Below, one piece after another: positions 24,196 through 34,999 of a stretch of DNA of 64,000 bases. Positions within the stretch are counted from its first letter, which is position 1, and each line of letters begins with the position of its first letter. The stretch covers positions 3,392,001 through 3,456,000 of the forward strand of contig NC_063158.1 of the NCBI RefSeq assembly GCF_020921035.1, written 5' to 3'. The DNA comes from Rhodamnia argentea. Lineage: Eukaryota > Streptophyta > Magnoliopsida > Myrtales > Myrtaceae. The position numbers were made by a program, and so were the translations under genes. Below the pieces are notes generated by a model. That model saw only the letters and a list, made by a program, of their open reading frames with translations. It was not told the DNA's origin and searched no databases.

Positions 24196-24472
24196 AAACT
24201 GGAATCTATTGAAAATCTCATGGGAAGTAATGAGTTGCATCGATTATTGTCCTATGATGTCCTTGTGTACAAATCTTAAAAGGAAATTTCACTTTCCGAC
24301 GTACCTTTTAAAATAGTCTTCACATTTTTTATTTTTCGTGACAAAACTATTCCGTGTAAAAATTGAGATGCCTGCTGCTGCTGGTACATCATAGAAAATA
24401 TCTTAAAATGCCTCATGTTGATGTCGAAAGGGACAGCCCCCACTTGATAAAAGTTTTGATCGCCATCAGAAG

Positions 24473-25152
24473 TAAGGGTATGTATGGTCCGGGCCGGTCC
24501 GGTCTGGTCCCGGCATGGAACTGGGGATTGGACCGTAGTCCCGGTCCCCATATTTTCGAGACCAAGGACCGAACCGGGACCGGCAGTCCCGGTCTGGGCC
24601 CGGCCCGGTCCGATCTCGGTCTCGGCCCAATAGGACCGCTAACTATTGAAAATCTAGTCAACTTAATAAATTATGCTATGGTAAAAACATAGCGACTCGC
24701 TATGACTTTTATGATCGACGAACTTGACCAAAATGTTCGAATTCAATACAAAATCTAGCCATTACATGATAAAAACATCACCAACCGCACTCAAAAAAAG
24801 CTGCAGAAAGAAAAGATAACCAAAAACAAGATGGAAAATAAGACTAAAAAGAGAGTCTTGAGGAGGAGAGTGCAACCGTGCACGGTTGGGAAAAAAATGG
24901 GCAGTGAACTTTTATTATTATGTTTTGTTTTAAATTTTCTTTTGCAATTGTATATATTTATATATAAATAATTATATATTATTGGCGGTCCGGTCCCAAT
25001 ACAAGAAACCCGAGGACCGGACCGCCCATCCACCGGTCCCATTTATTGGGACCGGGGACCGGACCATCCACCTCAAGGACCGGACCAACCCGGCCGGTCC
25101 GGGCTGGTCCCGGGTTGGTCCGGACCGGTCCGGTCCAGTTTGCACACCCCTA
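24473..25152. mobile_element. hAT-like MITE with 8-bp TSD and GGTCCGG-rich ends
   Basis: The element starts TAAGGGTATGTATGGTCCGG and ends TTTGCACACCCCTA, close to the TAGGGGTGTGCAAA ends typical of plant hAT MITEs. Flanks ATCAGAAG (24465-24472) and ATCGGAAG (25153-25160) match at 7 of 8 bases. Both ends are rich in GGTCCGG, CCGGTCC and GGTCCCGG words, and the middle is AT-rich. It has no transposase frame, so it is non-autonomous. Confidence 0.82.
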
Positions 25153-25160
25153 ATCGGAAG

Positions 25161-26368
25161 GGGCGACGGTCAAAGTGGATTTGCGAGAAAAGTCAAAAGG
25201 AGCCTACCAATTAGCCCCTACGTATAGAGAGTCTAGATTCTAGAAATCTATGACTAAAATAGTTATCAAATTTCATTTTTTTTTTTCAATTCTTAGTGCT
25301 CGATAAGACATGATCTAAATTTAGTTGTCAGTCGAAATTAACTTACTAAATTTCTTATGTTGCGTGCCGCATTTGCACGCGATCTGGTAAAATCTTATGG
25401 CTGGACGGATCTGTTGTAGCACATGAATTTTCTCCATATTCCCCTTTTGTCCTTCATGTATTCACGTATCTTATTTTAATTAACCAGATATGATTTCGTA
25501 TGCGTCTTCCCATGACGTTGCTACATGTCTAATTACAAGTAAGAATTTCCGAAACTTTACAATTTGTGTTGCTTAATGAGATGATTTAAGATAATGTGTG
25601 TTTTGAGAGCATTGGGAGCTATGATTAATTAGTTTATGTTATCTTATGATCAGAGCACGGGGAGAAATATTCTACTCATATCAGTACTCAACAGATGTCC
25701 TTCGATGGACGCAAGTTAGAAACCCTAGCTGAAACAAATAAGAGAGAGCATCACCTTGTAGCTTTACTGTTGAACAAGTCTGACGCAGCGTTCGTCGAAA
25801 ATTGCAAGTAAATCATTGCTAGAGAGAGAGCAATCTCGAAAAGTCTGTGAATATTATTAATGATCTGCTCCCAAAAATGTGATAAACACCTTTTATAAGA
25901 TGTTATCCTAATCCTAGTCCAACTAGGATTCGAAATATCCAAAAAAAAGAAAATTACAGAAGTGTCATTAAAATAAAATTAAGCCCGAAAAATACTAAAA
26001 AAAATAGGAAAACCCATCTAGACATTCCCGAATCGCCAAAATCCATCATTAGTCAAGGCCAAAGGCATGAGTATTGATCGGGACGCCGTTTCGCTTCGGA
26101 TGGTCGAATTTGAGCTCAATCCGACGTCGCTGACCCGATTCGCAGGTTCTAGCTGCAACACCGTTTCGCCTTTCGATTGGATTTCTGTCGATCCAATCAA
26201 TCCAGGGACGCACTACTAATGACATCCGCATCAAAGTCAAAGTCGTCTCAACAAGAATCGGTTAAGCCGTCTCAACAAAGAGATATTTTCGACTCCTCTC
26301 ATTATCCATAACTAATTCAATTTCATTCAAACTTTAACTGAATTTATTATACAGATTCTTTGTAAGTG
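25161..26368. other. Intergenic, upstream of second P450 gene
   Basis: No protein-coding match was found. 25750-26230 has the look of an LTR or other repeat fragment (CCTAATCCTAGTCCAACTAGG, repeated CGTTTCGC words near 26085 and 26162). No second copy or terminal structure supports this. Confidence 0.4.
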
Positions 26369-26376
26369 TATATAAA
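26369..26376 (+). promoter_or_regulatory. Putative TATA box of second P450 gene
   Basis: TATATAAA in GTGTATATAAACAT. A start site about 30 bases downstream would fall near 26400, just after the in-frame ATG at 26395. This supports translation from the ATG at 26539. Confidence 0.5.
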
Positions 26377-26538
26377 CATATAATCTCTTTGTAGATGATC
26401 AACGGGAGAAATCAATACAAGCATCAATTCAAAATCTCTCTTTTGTTCTCTGCGTTATTTTTTTTCTTATTCATGAGTCAAGTCTCACTTTTTCTATTCT
26501 TCTGCACTTCGGTTCTTACACCAAAAGCCTCCTTAGTT

Positions 26539-28754
26539 ATGGACGTCTTGGTCTTATTTCTCTGTCTCTGCTTTGTATGGGGTTTGTCCGAAGCTCTTTC
26601 TTTCATCAGAAACAAGAGCAAAACGACTCGTTTAAACCTCCCTCCGGGTCCTCCGCCGCTTCCGGTCATCGGCAACCTCCTGAGCCTTGGCTCCCAACCT
26701 CACAGGTCCCTTGCCAGGCTCTCCCACACTTATGGCCCCATCATCAAGCTTCAGCTTGGTTACGTAACCACGATTGTTGTTTCGTCCCCAGCAATCGCGA
26801 GAGAAATCCTCCAAATCCACGACGCGATCTTCTCCAACCGCACGATCCCCGACTCCATCACCGCCTTGAGGCAAGACGAGCTCGGCTTGCCTTGGATCCC
26901 CGTCTCGCCTCTATGGAGGAACCTTAGGAAGATATGCAACGTGCACATATTCTCCCACAAGAGGCTCGAGTCCGATCAACACATCCGCCACGAGAAAGTT
27001 CAAGAGCTCGTCGGCTACGTCAGAAGAAGCCTTTCCACAGGCGATGCAGTCGATATTGGCGAAGCGGCTTTCAAGACTATAGTCAATCTATTGTCGAAGA
27101 CCATGTTGTCCGAGGATTTGGCAAACCCATCCGACTCGGCGAAGGACTTCAAGGACCTCGTTTGGCGTATCATGGTCGAAGCCGGAAACCCTAACCTCGC
27201 AGATTACTTCCCCGTGCTCAAGAAGATTGACCCGCAAGGCTCGAGGCGGCGGATGACGGTCTACTTCACGAAGGTTTTCGAGGTTTTCGACGGCTTGATC
27301 GAGAAGAGGCTGCGAGACAGGGCAACGGCTGGTTCTGTTAGGAAGAACGATGTGTTGGATACACTGCTGGACGCAAGAGAAGACGAGGAGGAGGACGTGG
27401 ACATTTTCCTCATCAAGCACTTTCTCTTGGTAAATCTTTAGCTACTTTGATCACGCTTTATTGCGTTAGCTATCATCTTCATCAACTGACCAATAGATGG
27501 AATATTAGCAATCGTCTCGACTCATCAACTTTGGTTTGGCTTTTCATTAGTTTTTACTTTTTGTTTTCTTTTTTAATCTTGATTTCACGCAGTTTTACTC
27601 TAGGACAAAAACTTTATTCATATTAGGATAAGCCAAGGGTCGGTCTTTTCGTAATTATCACTGACCAACTGGTTATATCAACGAGAGGTGGAGATTGAGT
27701 TTTCGCAATAATTCTCTGAATGCTAAAATCTGATTGGACGATTAATCAGTTGATTTAATGTATGTCATGGACATCCTGTTGGCCCACGAGGATCCTATAC
27801 ACGTCGGATTTTGACGAGGACGCCGACGTGGACTGTGAACCGGACCCTGGCAGTAACTTTCGCATTTGTCTTTCCTTTCAAAAAGTGCAATAGAGCTGAA
27901 AAATTGATTGACAAAGTTGATTTACAGTATAATTTTCCAAGTTGTTATAAGTGTGTATGTATGCCCAACTAGTTACAATAGCAATTTCGAGCTTATCGTA
28001 TCACTTTATAAAAGAAATTTGTGAATGCGACTTTGGATCCCTAGTGATGCTCTTGCTTTCTGTTAGCAATATCCAGAGATACAGATTATTCGCTTATCTT
28101 GGACAATGACGGTGTATCGTTTAACAAAACTGTGGTGGACAATAATAGGACTTATTTGTTGCGGGAACGGAAACTACCTCGAGCACATTGGAATGGGCAT
28201 TGTCCGAGCTACTCCACAGTCCCGAGAAGCTGTCCAGAGTGCAAGCCGAGCTCGATCAAGTCATCGGTAAAGGGAACCCCATAGAAGAATCTAAAATCGC
28301 TCGCCTTCCCTACTTGCAAGCCATCATAAAGGAGACATTCCGGATGCACCCCCCAGTTCCTCTCTACCTTCCTCGAAAATCAGGATTGGAAACCAAGATC
28401 GGCGGTTTCACTGTCCCAAAGGGTGCGCAAGTTCTTGTGAATGTGTGGGCTATAGGAAGAGACCCTAGCATCTGGAAAGACCCCGACATGTTCACGCCAG
28501 AGCGATTTCTGGGGTCTGAAATCGATGTGAAGGGACAAGACTTTGAGCTCGCTCCATTCGGCGCCGGTAGGCGTATATGTCCTGGCTTGCCGTTGGCCTT
28601 GAAGATGTTGCATTGGATGCTCGGTTCGCTCTTAAACTCCTTCAACTGGGAGCTCGAAGGCAGGGTCAAGCCAGAGGACATAAGCATGGAAGAGAAGTTC
28701 GGGATCACCTTGCAAAGAGCTCAATCTCTGAGAGTTATTCCCAAGCCAGTGTGA
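26539..28754 (+). CDS. Cytochrome P450, CYP76 family (geraniol 8-hydroxylase-like)
   Basis: Exons 26539-27429 and 28149-28754 with a 719-bp phase-0 intron; 498 residues. It is a microsomal haem monooxygenase of the same group as its neighbours. Motifs: anchor MDVLVLFLCLCFVWGL (1-16), PPGP (35-38), C-helix WRNLR (126-130), I-helix AGTETT (302-307), ExxR as ETFR (359-362), PERF (414-417) and haem loop FGAGRRICPG with ligand Cys441. The acceptor AATAATAG|GAC restores D-L-F-V-A-G. A longer in-frame start at 26395 would add a 48-residue hydrophobic extension absent from the paralogues, so I reject it. The longest intron of the three genes shows no recognised repeat. All key residues are present and the frame is open. 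Confidence 0.93.
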
Positions 28755-29029
28755 AAAGAAAGTAGTAAATTTTTTTCTATATGAACGAAAACAAGACGGT
28801 ACTTATTCTGGGTGCATGAAGGGTTATGAACCGACTCCAAGTCAAGTCCTAGCTGTGATGATGGAAACATCGTGTAGATCTTCATACCTAAATTGCTCGT
28901 GTACTTTAGAAATACTCTTTTAAGTGTATTTCGAAGGTCGAAAACTTTCATTGTTACTGCCCTGAATGCCCAACTCATTTTCAGTTGTAGGCTTATATCA
29001 CGAGTGACTGTTCAATGTGGCTTTAAGTT

Positions 29030-29930
29030 GTTAATAGGGATAAGGGCGTCAAAACTCCTAACATGTGTCAAAATGTAATTGAATTTTAAAATTTTAAAAA
29101 AAATATAATCAAGTTCTAAAACTTGTCAAATTGACACAATCGAGCCCTTCCATTACCACCGTCAATTTGTCTAACGGAAAATACCGACGTGGCATTTTTA
29201 AATTAATTTATCGGGCCTATGTAGCATTTTTAGTATTTTATTCTATAAATCTTGTTAAATTAGATTAATAAACAAAAAAAAAGCTAAAATCTTATTTATT
29301 TAAAATAAAAAAAAAGGAAAAAAAATAGCAGGGTCCCGCCGATGAGGTGCCACTACCTATCGCTAGAGGGATGGCAAATGTCACCAGCCCAAGGCGATGG
29401 TGGCTGGCCTTTGCCAGGCCCAAGGAGGCCTAGCTGGCCCATGCAAGGGCCAGCGAGGCTTGCGCAGGTCCGGGTTGAGGGCGCCCACATTTGGGCGACC
29501 CCAACCCTCACCTACCGACGGCCCTGGACAAGGCTTCACTAGCCTTTGCCTAGAGCTAGCGAGGTTCCCCTAGATTTAAGCGACACCTGGCTAGCCCTCA
29601 CACGGGCCGGGCAACCCTTGCTAGACCTGAGCTCGAGCAAGCTTCGCTTGTGCCTAGCATGGCGAAGCTCGCCGGCGAGGACTTGCTCGGTGCTAGCAAG
29701 GGTTGACCACCGTCTTCCAGGGCCGGCAACTTTCGCCAGCTCCTTTGGTAATGGATGATAGCAGTGCCCCACCGGCGAGGCCTACCAATTTTTTATTTTT
29801 TACAATTTGTTTATTTCAAATAAAAGTTTATTTTTTAATTTAATCTAAATAAAATTTGGAGAATAAAAAAAGCCACGCAGAAAAGAGAAACTAATTTAAA
29901 ATGGCTGCCAGCATTTTCCGTAGAATACAT
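29030..29930. repeat. Inverted-repeat element with GC-rich core
   Basis: The left arm CTAACGGAAAATACC.ACGTGGCATTTTTAAATTA (about 29170-29210) is mirrored by AATTTAAAATGGCTGCCAGCATTTTCCG (about 29893-29921). Between them, A/T-rich arms enclose about 430 bases of GC-rich DNA with GCCGGCGAGG and TGGCC words. The sequence left of it (CAAAACTCCTAACATGTGTCAAAATG) is probably the outer arm; the matching right arm is missing. Frames in the GC-rich core are not real genes. Confidence 0.55.
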
Positions 29931-30029
29931 GTTCTCTCACACACACTCTAGTGACAATGTAGACAGTAGCTGTACTAGGGGCAAGGCTTAAAGTGGATCG
30001 CCCAACACTTGCTCGTTTACTAGGATTTT

Positions 30030-30765
30030 AAGTTTGGTTTGTTTCACTGAAAATAATTTTTTAAAAAAATATTATTCAAATTTTCCATCATTTAGTTCAC
30101 GAAAACAAACAAGTCAAGGAAAATATTTTTCATCCATGAAAAAAACACATTCAAAAATGAGGGAAATATTTTTCTCCTTTTAAGAAAAAGAAAAAAAATT
30201 CCCTCATCTTTCCTCCTTCACTCTTTCACATTTGTTTTGTACTTAATTTCAAATTATTTTATTTTATTTTTTCCCTTTTTTTCTTTATTTCTTCTTCTGC
30301 CGGCCACGAGCGAGGCTCCACCTCACTAGATCCGGCGAGGTCGAGCTCGCCCAAGGCCGGCGAGCAACGCCGAGCCTCTCTAGAGAACAGTGACACTTGA
30401 GGCCTCACCGGATCGACGAGGCCCGAGGCTCCACCTTGCCTGGGCTAGTGACCGGCCCAAGAAGAAGGAAAACGAAGAAGAAAAATAAAAGGAGAAACAG
30501 AATAGAAAAAAGTTAAAAATAACATAATTAAAAATTCCATTTTTAAAAGAAAAGGAAATAATAAAAATAAAAAATTATTAAAATGAGTTCAAGGAGGAAA
30601 ATCAAATCGAATTTTTCATACTATACGATGGAAAATCTTTTCTAGTTCATTTTTAGATTTTAGCAAAACATTGGAAAATGTGGTCATTTTCCCAAAACAT
30701 GACTTGGTGGAAAGCATTTTTCATAAATGCGACATTTTTCATAAAATAAACGGAGTGTAGAACAT
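30030..30765. repeat. MITE-like element with GC-rich core
   Basis: The ends GTTTGTTTCACTGAAAATAA (left) and TTTTTCATAAAATAAACGGAG (right) are roughly inverted. Both arms carry GGAAAAT/ATTTTCC words and enclose a GC-rich core (30300-30450). Boundaries are approximate and no target duplication was established. Confidence 0.5.
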
Positions 30766-31208
30766 GTTTTGGAAATTTATTGAAGGGCCTCGGGACAAAT
30801 AGTGAACTCACGCAAGTCTAATTGTCGAGTTCATATCAGCAATTTCTAACCAAAAGGTATTCAAAAGCAGAGTCCTAAAGAAAATGCAAGGGTATAGATC
30901 TATGATTTTGATTATCTTCAGGTCGAGACTCTATTGCAAATCTGTTGCTTATGTTGTCCCCCCTTGGCCTGTTCTCTTTTTCTGTTTTTTTCGGTCAAAC
31001 CCTTGGCTTGTTTTAAGTTTCCCGAGAAATGGTGAGAACAGCTTGATGCTGAAATCGCTAGGTTCCGATGGGACAACAGAAAAAGGACAGAATGGTTCAT
31101 TGGAAGAGTTGGGTCAAGCTGGCTGAGTCAAAAGCATATGGTGTATTAGGATTCAGGAATATCGTGAAATTTTTAATTTTGCTATATCATTATCGTTACA
31201 GCCGAAAT
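30766..31208. other. Intergenic
   Basis: No gene or recognisable repeat. A short frame at 30884-31126 has no known domain. Confidence 0.4.
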
Positions 31209-32246
31209 TATTGGGATTAGCATTATCACCTAGAGGGGGATGAATAGATTTTTCGAAAACTTGTTTAGAAAATATTGTGGAATTAATAGAAACAAGCTCA
31301 GTGTTTGAATCAAAGTCCGATCAAGAGTCGATTCTGAGATGCCTTCTGAGTTTGTCTGTGCACAATTCAATTATCAAGTATAAAAGCAAAGAGTTTAAGA
31401 AATAAAGAATTTGCACATAGAGTTTATAGTGAGTTGGCTTTGTTCAAGTGTACGTCCAATTCTTCATGCCGATAGCCAATTGGCTAGACTCCACGAGTAA
31501 ATAACTCATAGGCTACAACTCGATGATTCTTAAGTCACTAAACTCTCTGTCTAGCACTCGCTCACTTGATATGAACCTCTAAGTATTACGGTGTTGCATC
31601 GTGAATATCCAAAGGGCGTTGAAGCTTTTCTTGAACTTTGAAATTATAGATTCTAGACTATTTTTTTCTCTTCAGCCTTGAGATCTCCTTTTATACTCCT
31701 CCACCTTTAAACTAGCCGTTCAAGGTCTCCAGAGGGTCACTCTCCAAACTTCCCATTTGCACAAGACTGTATACAAAGTATTTCATAGTTGTCGAGATTA
31801 CCAAAATTAGAATCTCTCGTTAGATCGGATCGCTCATACAATCGTGATCGGGATTTCCAAAGATGGAGTACTCCATTTGGTAAGCCATCTTTGTTTTCCT
31901 TAAACCACGTCCTTGATAGATATAATAATCTTCGTGATTAGATAATCTTCAAGAACGAGTTCAAGTTGATGTGGTAGTCATTGTGATAATGCAAAATCTC
32001 ATATATATTATCAAGAAAGCATTTTATAATAATCTGATCATTGCATCCGAAATACTCTCTTAGAACTTGAGCTTTACGACAATGATCGAGCCTTGTCTAC
32101 AAATCAAATCTTATGTAACTATTTCTTAACAATTGAATATGCAAAAGGACAATTTACAAAATAAGTATTCCAATGCATTAACTCAGTTATTAGAGATTAT
32201 GGATTGTTTTGTCAACTTCAAAATCAATTAGGGATTTTTCTCAATA
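31209..32246 (-). mobile_element. Solo LTR, SIRE-like copia (copy B)
   Basis: It is the same family as 18083-19243 but in the opposite orientation. The left end TATTGGGATTAG..ATCACCTAGAGGGGGATGAATAG is the LTR 3' end, and the right end CAATTAGGGATTTTTCTCAATA is the LTR start. Flanks GAAAT (31204-31208) and GGAAT (32247-32251) fit a 5-bp duplication with one change. There is no coding region. Confidence 0.75.
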
Positions 32247-32301
32247 GGAATTACCTATGGGTTCAGTTGTTAAAGGGTCTTTACTTCACTCAATGTGAAT
32301 C

Positions 32302-32445
32302 ATGCCGGAGAGGCTTTTAGGGTTGGAAATGGATGTGAAGGGACGAAGATTGGAGCTGATTCCGCTTGGCAAAGGTCGGTGTACGGATCCGAGTGTGATG
32401 CCAAAATCTCAACCTCTAAAACCTGTGCCCTTGATTATATTGTGA
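32302..32445 (+). pseudogene. CYP76 P450 remnant (PERF to C-terminus, internally deleted)
   Basis: An open 47-codon frame reads MPERLLGLEMDVKG, then LELIPLGKGR, then directly SQPLKPVPLIIL and stop. These are the PERF segment, the start of the haem loop and the P450 C-terminus. The haem-ligand Cys region and about 50 residues after it are missing. It is wedged between the solo LTR ending at 32246 and the MITE starting at 32460. It cannot be functional, but it marks the site of a lost P450 gene between the ones at 26539 and 45647. Confidence 0.75.
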
Positions 32446-32459
32446 GTAGAGAGCATTAG

Positions 32460-33276
32460 GAAATAATTACCAAAATAGTCCTAAACTTATTGCAATCGTG
32501 TCAATTCAGTCCTAAATCTTTTTTTTTTTTTTTTGCCTATTCAGTCCTCAATCTTTTGCATTAATGCCAATTTAGTCTATTTGACCAACCGAAGCTAATG
32601 TGGCATTGTCAACGCTAACATGGCAAATTTTTAGTAATATTTTAATTATTTAATATTTTTAGAATTTTTTAATTGATTTTTTATTTTTGTTTTTTGTTTT
32701 GGCCTTCCTTTTTGTGGCCGGCGAGCTGGCCAACACCCTTGCTCGGCGTCATCCAGGTTTGGGCGAGGCGCGCAAGGCCACGACTGCGACCACGCCTCGC
32801 AATGGGTCGCAAAATGCGAACTATGCAGAGAGAGAAACTTGAGAGGGCGAGTTGAAAGGGTGAAGAGGTGTAGAGGAAGTGAGTAATTAGAGAAAGCATG
32901 AACTGAGTGAGGAAGACGGAGATGCGGGAAGTGATGCAACGTCCGATTGAGCTCGTGCTAGTGTCGCGCTTCCTCTAGTTGTCGATCTCATCCATTTTCT
33001 GCTACGATTCTTCATCTCTCCGGCAAATACTCGCACAAGACTCTCACCCAATAACCAGCGAGCTCCAGCGACCCTCGCTGGCCGTAAAGAAGGAAGACCA
33101 AAAACAGAGAAAAAAAATTAATTAAAAAATTGAAAATATAAAATAATTAGAATATTATTAAAAATTTACCACTTCACGCTGGCAGAGCAAATGGACTAAA
33201 TTAGTATAAATGCAAAAATTTTATGACTAAATTGGCATAATTACAATAGGTTTAGAACTGTTCTGATAATTTTCCC
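32460..33276. mobile_element. Mutator-like MITE with 9-bp TSD
   Basis: It starts GAAATAATTACCAAAATAGTCCTAAAC and ends ACTGTTCTGATAATTTTCCC. Flanks GAGCATTAG (32451-32459) and AAGCATTAG (33277-33285) match at 8 of 9 bases. Long arms carry TCAATTCAGTCCTAAA on the left and TAAATTGGCATAATTACAATAGG on the right. The core is GC-rich (GCCGGCGAGC, GCGAGCTCCAGCGACC). Confidence 0.82.
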
Positions 33277-33418
33277 AAGCATTAGAGTGTTCGAATCAAT
33301 TCGATTAGAACCCTATCGGTTATACAAAAAATTACAAAAATAAAGATGGTCCAAAAATGGTTCCCAGCTCTCTTACGCTGCCTGTATAAAAATATTCAGC
33401 CTCCCCATTAAATATTTT

Positions 33419-34156
33419 GGAAAATTTTCAAATAAGGGCTTGAAGTGAGCATTATTTCAAATAAGGGCTTGAAGTGATCATTGTTGCTTCAAATAAGGGC
33501 TTAGCTGGCCAGCCAAAATTTTTGGTCGATTAAGGGTTTTTTCATCAAAAAATAATTTTATCATATTTTTTAGTTAACTTAAATAATAAATAAAAAAAAT
33601 TTAGAAAAAAAGTAAAACAGATAAAGGAATACAAACCGGAGGCCCTCCCGCCTATGGAAGCCGCCCACCGCTGGTGGGGCGGCATTGGTGGTCGTCGAGG
33701 TCACCAATGCCTCGGCGGGGGTCGGCAAGCCCTCGCCGAAGCCAGGTGATGGCGGCCGGCCCTCACCCGAGTCCGAGGGAGGGCCGATAGGCCCTCGCCG
33801 GAGCTAAGAGAAGGCCGTAACCCTCTCCCGGATCCGGGTGAGGGTCGGCCCGTGGAGCGGCTTCCATATGCGGGAGGCTGCTCTCCCACCTGTTGTTCTT
33901 TTTTTTAAAAATTTTTTTTTGTTTTTTATTAATTTTTAAAAGATAGAAGAGGAAAAAAAAAGGATAAAAAAGGATAAATGACGAAAATGCCAATAAAAGA
34001 CTAGTGAGAGACCCTTTTTTAAGACCGATATGGTCACTTCAGGTCTTTTTTTGAAACAATATCCACTTCATATTTTTATTTGAAATAAGGTACACTTTAG
34101 ACCCTTATTTGTAAAAATCAGGGCACGCACTTCGGGCCCTTATTTGAAATTTTTCC
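33419..34156. mobile_element. Mutator-like MITE, second family (AAATAAGGGC arms)
   Basis: The left end GGAAAATTTTCAAATAAGGGC is mirrored by GCCCTTATTTGAAATTTTTCC at the right. Flanks AAATATTTT and TAATATTTA match at 7 of 9. The left arm has three copies of CAAATAAGGGCTT about 30 bases apart (33431-33510). The core (33640-33890) is GC-rich with GCCGGC and CCCTCGCCG words. Confidence 0.72.
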
Positions 34157-34341
34157 TAATATTTATGCTCAAATGGAATTTTCCTTTATTTATTTCCTAC
34201 AATATCCCATTCTCAGAAAACAAAGATAGAGCCTTAATATTATTGCAAACCCTATCTGTGGACCAGTTATCTAACGAGAAGGGAAAGAGAAAAAGGAAAC
34301 AGAGCACATCAAATGGAGAAAAATTAAAGAGAGGAGCATCA

Positions 34342-34976
34342 TGCTGGGAAAAACAATGGATAAATTTCCCTCTTTAATTGAACCTATGAGAAAACGAATT
34401 GAGCACAACCAATGGAAATATACGAACCAGAAGAAAAATAACGCAAGAATTTTTTTACGTGGAAAACTCCTCCAATGTGAAGGATAAAAACCACGAGATT
34501 GTTCACGGAGTCCACTCGAATCTTCACTATTAATAGTTTAGATACAAAACCTCACTGATTTCAACAACAATGAAATATCAAAACTATAAGTGAAGATCAA
34601 GCATCAACATCATCTTTAACAAGAGAAACGGATGAAAAACACCCCAAAAATGCAATCTGAAACCACCCACCAAAAGCTATAGTAGACACCTTCAAAACAC
34701 GATCCAACCGTTCAGAATCAAGACCAATAAGTCTTGAAGCCGTTGACAAAATTTCAGCCCAATCGGACCACAGATGGACTTCCAATCGTCAAGTTGATCA
34801 CTACTAGACAGATTGGCGTTTTCCCAGAAAAATTGTGCGCTACTGCCATTTTCACTTTTTTTTTTCTTTTTTTTTGGCTTCTCGTTTCTCACAATCTTGA
34901 TGCTGCTATATATCCCTAGGTATGGCAAACCCTCTCCAACAAAATAAATGGGCTAGACCGGCTAAAAGGCCCAACA
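34342..34976 (-). repeat. 3' LTR of Copia-3
   Basis: It matches 37780-38424 over its whole length, including the long poly-T tract (34856-34875). It begins TGCTGGGAAAAACA on the + strand. Confidence 0.9.
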
Positions 34977-34999
34977 AATCTCCCCCTTCAGCCCATTGA

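Noticed and set aside
26395..26538. 48-codon N-terminal extension of the second P450
   Set aside because: It is in frame but hydrophobic throughout, absent from both paralogues, and begins about 20 bases after the TATA box, so it is probably not transcribed.
29342..29772. Frames in a GC-rich block
   Set aside because: They lie in the core of an inverted-repeat element and consist of GCCGGCGAGG-type low-complexity sequence.
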